Source of the DNA: Plantago major
Lineage: Eukaryota > Streptophyta > Magnoliopsida > Lamiales > Plantaginaceae
Direction: 5' to 3'
Assembly (NCBI GenBank): GCA_026545765.1
Contig: CM048844.1
Coordinates: forward strand, 2,480,001 to 2,544,000
Length of the DNA stretch: 64,000 nucleotides
This document shows positions 58,483 to 64,000 of the stretch, in pieces; within the stretch, counting starts at the first letter, position 1, and each line of letters begins with the position of its first letter. A model generated the notes under the pieces. That model searched no databases, was not told the DNA's origin, and saw only the letters and a list, made by a program, of their open reading frames with translations. Position numbers and translations under genes: made by a program.

Positions 58483-59618
58483 TTTTTTTAACTGAAGGCA
58501 CAAAACAAAGTATGTTCCAAGTATCTTGCTAAATGGCCTTCAACTCTTTATAAAGACTTAAAAAGGAGGTTTGTAAGAGATTCAGATTGATGGAGCTAAA
58601 TAGCTAATGGTGAGTTGGTCATGTATTTAACAGCCTAGATGACATGAATAACTCTGCATGGCCCATAATCAGAATTTAAGTTAGGGGAGACTAAGACTTT
58701 ACGGTCAGCACATAGTATGCAGGGGCGAATCTAGGATTTTAGCGTATGGGGTGGTGTAGAAGTAAGAGTGTAAGACATGCAGGGACTGATCTAGGAAATT
58801 AGCATACGGGGTGGTGCAAAAGTAAGACATGGCCTGATCAATAAAACATTTTATGGGGTCAAATTGGTATTTATGACTTCACCAACTAGTGTCCAAATAT
58901 CTGATACATCATTTACTCAATATTGATAAGCAATGAGCTTGAATTGCAAGTTGCAACTAGTTGCTTCACCATTTACTGATCACTGTGCATGTACTATACT
59001 ATATACTCATAATTCTGCAGAAAACCCCTGTACCTAAATGACAATCAATAGTTGTACGGTTGTAACTTGTACCTGTAAGGCCGCCACCACTAGGCCAATT
59101 TGTGCTGGTGGCTCGAACAACATGACGTGGGTATGTCGAACGACAGGTACCGTACGAGCACATGTTATTTTAACGAAAAACTAGTGAAAATCGGCTATAC
59201 AGACACCGCAAGAAGAGTTGAAAAACTAGCAAGAATACATAACAGTGTGGACCTGATCAGGGAATACTTTGCAAACTTTGTTTATATTTTGGTGCCTTTC
59301 ATGAGTGAATGTGGCACATGAAAGAGTTGAAAAACTAAAACAGCGACCCAAAAAGATAGAAAATGTTGCAACTAATGTTATAGTTACTCGAAAAACAGAA
59401 ACCATTACTGCTACTTTAGGCAAAATAGAAACCAACAGTATATAGCAATTCATTGTGAACACTGAATATACAAACAGACAATACTTATGTAAGTACATAC
59501 AGTAGTATTTTGCAAGCAAATGACAAACTTTTAGGAAATAAAGTTCCAAAAGTGAACTTGAAAACAGAGGCAGCTAGCACAACTTGAATATTGACATGAT
59601 TTATAAATGCATATTGAT
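58483..59618. other. Spacer between RLP-5 and RLP-6
   Basis: Holds the RLP-5 promoter, a 49-bp direct repeat (58719-58827), and at 59228-59265 a copy of the cataacagtgtggacctgat box otherwise seen upstream of RLP-3. The part above 59460 is the RLP-6 3' flank, similar to those of RLP-1 and RLP copy B. No gene. Confidence 0.6.
58719..58827. repeat. 49-bp direct repeat
   Basis: gcaggggcgaatctaggatt ... gtagaagtaaga (58719-58767) and gcagggactgatctaggaaa ... gcaaaagtaaga (58779-58827). The opening ggggcgaatctaggatttt is common in dispersed plant repeats. Confidence 0.7.
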
Positions 59619-62567
59619 TCATCTTCCCGAAATTCTCGCTATAACCCCATCTGTGTATCTGAAGTAGACATCCCGCCAGCTTTGTTTCAACACCAGAACT
59701 CCAATCACACCCCAAAATCCTGTTGTGAATCCACTCATTATTATTCCGTACAACCATATCTTCTCGACTTTATCTTCATCACCGTCTGCAACATGAGTTT
59801 CTGCATTCAAACCATTTGATGCTTTGTGGTCGTGACATTTCTTTACCAACGGAAGTCCACAAAGACCAGAGTTACCCTCGTAAATCGAAGGGTCTTCAAG
59901 AGTTTGCAATTGACGCCCTGTTGGGATTTCTCCTGTCAAATTGTTGTGTGACAAGTTCAGGTGACTTAAAGAAGTCAAATCTGATAAGCTCATTGGGATG
60001 TTGCCAGACAAATTGTTTTTTGACAGATCAAGAGATTCCAACGACTGCATGTCTCCGATTCGCCCTGGAATCTTACCTTGCAAATGATTACGTGACAAGT
60101 TTAGAAAATGCAAGGCAATAAGCCTGGTTAGCTCCAGAGGAATTTCACCGATCAAATTATTGTCGGAGAGATCCATGTTTACAACATATCGTAGTGTCTG
60201 AAAGTACTCCTGTGCAACTCCTTTAATAACTTGTTGTAAGCTATATCCTGTGAGTAACTCATCTGTGGAGTTATACAAATCCATGCCTGAGAAATTCCCA
60301 AAGCAACGCGGAATATTTCCTGCCAAGTTATTACTCGCGAGATCCAATATTTGCAGACGAGGAAGTTGACAAAGCTCAAGAGGGATCGTGTCGTACAACT
60401 CATTACTCCTTAGCCTAAGCACTTTTAGATTCAACAGATCATTTCCAATCCATTGTGGCAGTTGTCCTGAAATTGAGTTCTGTCCAATATCCAGAACCCT
60501 TAGTGCAGTACAATTTCTCATACTAAAAGGAATTTCTCCGGTAAAATTGTTGTTGCTCAATTGTAGCCATTTCAATGCGTAAGCTCCCCCAATAGAGTCG
60601 GGAATAAAACCAGAAAGCTGATTTGATGATAATATCAATACAGCGAGACTTGTTAAGTTTTCCCAAGAATCTGGAAGATATCCTGATAAACCATTGCTCG
60701 AGAGATCGAGAAGGTACAGTTGGGTGCAATTTCTTATAGTCGAAGGAACTTCTCCTGTAAGGTTATTATTCCTCAACTGTAGATTTCTCAATGAACTCGG
60801 CCAACATTCTGGTAAATTACCCGATAATCGGTTGCTAGAGAGATGTAGGAACACCAAATTTTTCATTTCACACAGTGAATCAGGGAGTGACCCCTCTACT
60901 TGGTTGGTAGAAAAATTTGAGTCAATCAAATTCATGTGACGAAACCAATTTGGAAAAGTTCCCGAAATGCTGCAGTTAGACATATCAAGAAATTCAAGCT
61001 CTTTTTGCGTTTGAAGCCATTGTGGAAACTCGCCTCCAACAATTTGACAAGATCGCATGTAAAGACGGGTTAGTTGAAATGGAGGCACCCAATCACTTCC
61101 AACTACGAATTTTATCAAGTTATTGTCGCCCAACAAGAGTGTGCGTAACTCTGAGAGCATGGAGAAGTGTATTTCAGAAATCGTACTATTCAAGTTATTA
61201 TGAGAGATATCAAGGTACACCAGATTTGAGAGTTTCCCTAACGAATGGGGAATGTCCCCATTTAGTTGATTATAATGGAGATATAAGTTTGTCAAGGCAC
61301 TGAGATTTCCAATTGATGATGGGATGGAGCCGTTGAATATGTTACCAGATAGATCTAATGTCGTCAACGCTGATAAGTTCCCAATGGATGTTGGAATAGG
61401 ACCGCTTATGTTGTTATGTGAAAGATCAAGCAACTTCAACATCGTGAACAAATCAATTTGCTCAGGCAACTGACCGTAAAATTGATTATTCCCCAAATTT
61501 AGTGTGGCTAATTTGTGATCTAGGCATCTAGATAAGTTAAGAAGGAATAAATTCGATATGTCCCCAGAGAAAGAATTATAATCTAGATTCAATGATTCCA
61601 TATGACAATTATTTCCAAGGACACGAGATATTGATTCAACATTACAATCTAGGGAGTTGTCACTAAGGTCTAGTCGGACAAGGTTTGTTAGTCTATTAAG
61701 ATGAAGCTGGTTGCAAGAGTTATAGTTGTTAATTGAAAGGTCCAAGTCTCTTAGGGAAGTCGAATTCCTGAGAAAGAAAGGGAGTTCTCCATCTAATAGA
61801 TTTACACTTAGATCGAGTTGTTCGATATTAGAAAGTGATGCATTTACAAAAGAACTTCCTAGGTTCCTATTCTCAAGTCTACACTTCGAGAGACGTAAAA
61901 CTTTAATAGAAGGGAGCATATTGAGTACCTGGAGCAAATCATTGGTTTGATTGAGATTAATACCGCTCATATCAAGATACCTGAGTAATGAAAGACGAGA
62001 AGCCCACATGAAATCATCGACAATGAGTTGAGAATAATAACCGTTATTGCTAAGATCTAACACATTCAACTGTGAAAGATTGCCTAGATGATGAGGAACA
62101 ACACCGGTGAGGTTTGCTTGAGAGAGATTAAGATAGTGCAGCTCGTTCAGCAATCCGAGAAATGGAGGGATTGGGCTCTCCTGAAAGTCGTTCCCGCTCA
62201 AATCTATGTAACGCAAATGCTTCAACTCCAAAATTGAGGAATCAATCATTTCACTAGATAACATGTTATCATAAAAAGAAGAATAGTCATAATCTTCGTG
62301 ATCCTCTTCATTATGGAGATCTAGAGCAATAACATGTCCAGTTAGTTTGTCACACTCAACACCTTGCCATTCGCAGCAATCGGTGTTGGTGTTCCATGAT
62401 GACAATCTATTGGAAGGATTAGAAAAACTTACTTTGAATTTCAGGAGAGCATTCTTTTCCCTTGTAATACAACCTCTGAAAGTTGTATTCCCTTCATTCC
62501 CGGAGCAACACATCATCGTGGAATACATAACCAAAAGCATTATGAAACAAAGAGTGAAAGGAGACAT
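59619..62567 (-). CDS. Intact LRR receptor-like protein (RLP-6)
   Basis: A single-exon minus-strand gene of 982 codons, with no lesion, for a membrane receptor-like protein without kinase, the second intact RLP in the window. The ATG at 62567 starts the signal peptide MSPFTLCFIMLLVMYSTMM. Then come the cap (NTDCCEWQGVECDKLTGHVI), LRRs with L.L..N.L.G.IP repeats from about residue 100, the segment NLIKFVVGSDWVPPFQLTRL, a non-LRR island (DLYNSTDELLTGYSLQQVIK), four last LRRs, the cap motif IYEGNSGLCGLPLVKKC, an acidic stretch (DGDEDKVEK), a membrane helix at about 937-960 (SGFTTGFWGVIGVLVL) and a 22-residue tail. It is close to RLP copy B in both ends and in flanks, but its LRR face differs and it lacks the triplicated LRR. 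It would act at the plasma membrane with SOBIR1-type partners (family knowledge). The ligand is unknown. Confidence 0.94.
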   Translation of the reverse strand: MSPFTLCFIMLLVMYSTMMCCSGNEGNTTFRGCITREKNALLKFKVSFSNPSNRLSSWNTNTDCCEWQGVECDKLTGHVIALDLHNEEDHEDYDYSSFYDNMLSSEMIDSSILELKHLRYIDLSGNDFQESPIPPFLGLLNELHYLNLSQANLTGVVPHHLGNLSQLNVLDLSNNGYYSQLIVDDFMWASRLSLLRYLDMSGINLNQTNDLLQVLNMLPSIKVLRLSKCRLENRNLGSSFVNASLSNIEQLDLSVNLLDGELPFFLRNSTSLRDLDLSINNYNSCNQLHLNRLTNLVRLDLSDNSLDCNVESISRVLGNNCHMESLNLDYNSFSGDISNLFLLNLSRCLDHKLATLNLGNNQFYGQLPEQIDLFTMLKLLDLSHNNISGPIPTSIGNLSALTTLDLSGNIFNGSIPSSIGNLSALTNLYLHYNQLNGDIPHSLGKLSNLVYLDISHNNLNSTISEIHFSMLSELRTLLLGDNNLIKFVVGSDWVPPFQLTRLYMRSCQIVGGEFPQWLQTQKELEFLDMSNCSISGTFPNWFRHMNLIDSNFSTNQVEGSLPDSLCEMKNLVFLHLSSNRLSGNLPECWPSSLRNLQLRNNNLTGEVPSTIRNCTQLYLLDLSSNGLSGYLPDSWENLTSLAVLILSSNQLSGFIPDSIGGAYALKWLQLSNNNFTGEIPFSMRNCTALRVLDIGQNSISGQLPQWIGNDLLNLKVLRLRSNELYDTIPLELCQLPRLQILDLASNNLAGNIPRCFGNFSGMDLYNSTDELLTGYSLQQVIKGVAQEYFQTLRYVVNMDLSDNNLIGEIPLELTRLIALHFLNLSRNHLQGKIPGRIGDMQSLESLDLSKNNLSGNIPMSLSDLTSLSHLNLSHNNLTGEIPTGRQLQTLEDPSIYEGNSGLCGLPLVKKCHDHKASNGLNAETHVADGDEDKVEKIWLYGIIMSGFTTGFWGVIGVLVLKQSWRDVYFRYTDGVIARISGR

Positions 62568-63269
62568 CTTATCTGGAATGAAAACAAGACCAAATGTTAT
62601 TGAGAAGTAGTAGAAAAGACTGGAATTTATATTTTGTGTTGTAAGCTATAAACCTGTGAATGCATGATGGTTGGTTTTATAGCAGAGCTAATGCTGATAA
62701 TTGATACTATAACTTTGGGAAATTCAATTGAGGATAATTGAGTGTGAGCACGTAGGATTGCAACCACAAAAATCCAGTTTTCATAGGAAAGCATGGCCCG
62801 TAGACTGGAACTCCGTACAAATTTGTCATCTTCAATTTTTTTCTTCTGGTACACACATGAATTAATTGATAGGATGTCACTATTATGCATGCGCATAAAA
62901 AAAACTATGTTTTTATATTTTAAGATTAATTTGTCGTCAAAATTAATTTCAATTGACGGACAAATCAAAGGATCAGCCTTTAAAAAGAACGGAGGGAGTA
63001 TAATTTTAGTACAAACTTTTTTGCAAGACACCGGATCAACATTACATATTTAATTACAAATTTCATATTTTCAACTTTGAACACCCGTCTTTATAAACCT
63101 GCATCACATGCATTTTTAAACATGTGATGTCTATAACTAAACATGTAAGATTGTAAGTAAATAGTATGTACGTGATGTTGATGTGATCTCTCCGGAGACG
63201 ATCTCTATCAAAAGGTGCACTACTTTTAGTGACAAAAGATGTACTCCGTTCAACAAAAGTACTACTTTT
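62568..63269. other. RLP-6 promoter region
   Basis: Contains the shared RLP upstream blocks inverted (tttggaaaattcaat-like sequence, gattgcaaccacaaaaatcc at 62757-62776) and the TATA box. Above 62850 it is AT-rich spacer with nothing else recognised. Confidence 0.6.
62675..62681 (-). promoter_or_regulatory. TATA box of RLP-6
   Basis: TATAAAA on the minus strand in agctctgctataaaaccaac, 108 bp before the ATG. It matches the TATA blocks of RLP-1, RLP-2 and RLP copy B. Confidence 0.7.
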
Positions 63270-63570
63270 GTCAATGGAGTTTGGGATGCCACCAAAGAGC
63301 TTGTTCCGTGACAGTAGTAGAATACGGGCTAAGTTTCACCTACAGTCTGAAAGAGTACCTGATATACGACTTCTCGAGATATCTATGCTAAGGAAAATTC
63401 GAGTTCATTGGCATAATGGATCAGGTATTGGTCCCTCGGTATTATTTTTGCGATATCAATTTCGAAAATTGTTGCCAGTTGTAATAACGAAATGGGAATA
63501 GGAATATTCACACTTAATGTATTAGGTGGGAGAAGTAATTCACTCAACATCCTTAGATATCAATTTCAAA
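63270..63570 (-). pseudogene. Small RLP-3-like LRR relic
   Basis: About 300 bp that align base by base with 52884-53160 of RLP-3 (for example gtttgggatgccaccaaaga, gttccgtgacagtagta, ataatggatcaggtattggt), with many substitutions and indels. Only a few LRRs are covered and no frame is kept. It is the outermost trace of the RLP block. Confidence 0.75.
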
Positions 63571-63963
63571 AATTGTTGGTTGTGATGTTTTGGAGTTCGA
63601 TTTGAGTGGCATTCGAACCGACCATGAGACACGATTGCGAATAAATAAAACTAGTGGTACCAAAATCAACATCATCCACACTTGAGTTACTAAATCCAAA
63701 ATCTACACCCATTCTTCTCGTGACACACTAAATACCTGAAGAAAGATTCAAAGATTCGATTTTTCAGCTGAGCCAACCAAACATGCGTTGGTTATTGAAA
63801 CAGCCCTCTCCAGTTCCTACCCTCAAGTCCCCTCCAGTTCACACTAAAAACGCTAAACCAAATTTAACAAAATCTCCCTCTATTCAATTACATCAAATTA
63901 GAAACCACTGTAAAACCACTTTCCCTTTTCTTCTCTGCAAAATTCCCAAATGAGCTGACGAAA
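63571..63963. other. Upstream region of the gene entering at the window end
   Basis: Non-coding. The C- and A-rich stretch 63800-63963 (ccctctccagttcctaccct, ttctctgcaaaattccc) looks like a plant 5' UTR. Confidence 0.45.
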
Positions 63964-64000
63964 ATGGAGCTCAACGAGATTGATGCAGTGCTCGAGAAGA
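63964..64000 (+). CDS. Start of a gene cut by the window end
   Basis: The ATG at 63964 in the context acgaaaATGGAG opens MELNEIDAVLEK before the window ends. The leader-like upstream sequence and good start context support a real start, but 12 codons are too few to name the product. Confidence 0.45.
   Translation, partial: MELNEIDAVLEK

Overview
The window is nuclear DNA of a flowering plant. Genes are split by GT-AG introns, and many families are plant-specific: Pht1 phosphate transporter, arabinogalactan peptide, LRR receptor-like proteins, and Copia and Gypsy-type LTRs. The background is AT-rich. An asterid eudicot is my best guess from the EIX/Cf-like receptor-like proteins (RLPs), but that is inference. 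Main theme: about two thirds of the window is an RLP cluster in active birth and death, mixed with LTR elements and duplicated gene pieces. Only two of the recognisable RLP copies (30136-33195 on +, 59619-62567 on -) keep a full open frame. The others are truncated, frameshifted or interrupted.

Layout, left half. 1-10177 is a chimeric wreck. A fragment of an acidic coiled-coil gene (intact relative at 36639-39166) is joined at about 1183 to a 5'-truncated polypyrimidine tract-binding protein (PTB) gene. A young, nearly intact Copia retrotransposon (1893-7171, 5-bp target duplication GTATT) sits in the first remaining PTB intron. RLP-1 (11418-13590) follows as a pseudogene, then a solo LTR with a long AT microsatellite (14007-15133) and an RLP tail relic (15786-16194). 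16200-23190 is gene-poor, with small MITEs, hairpin repeats and one unrecognised coding-like remnant. RLP-2 (from 23195) is split by two nested solo LTRs and ends abruptly at 26883, where a second copy of the PTB 3' half begins. From there to about 33400 the DNA repeats 8260-13790, giving PTB copy B and the intact RLP copy B.

Layout, right half. 36639-49276 is an ordinary gene island: the acidic coiled-coil gene, a two-exon arabinogalactan peptide, a small unknown gene on the minus strand, a ten-exon mitochondrial carrier of the MTM1 type on the minus strand, and an intronless Pht1 phosphate transporter. The Pht1 promoter carries a P1BS box and a MYCS/CTTC box close together, the pairing known from mycorrhiza-inducible Pht1 genes. 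49475-63570 is a second RLP block, all on the minus strand: two EIX-like pseudogenes forming a duplicated pair, one frameshifted RLP, the intact RLP-6 and a small relic. The window ends at the first codons of another gene.

How the genes relate: RLPs are cell-surface LRR proteins without a kinase that generally act with SOBIR1/BAK1-type kinases in pathogen perception. The two intact copies share promoter, signal peptide and C-terminal anchor sequence, so they probably have related jobs but different LRR surfaces. I found no clearly new biological system. The points most worth checking are the MYCS/P1BS promoter, the triplicated LRR, the chimeric PTB locus, the duplication junction and the nested solo LTRs.
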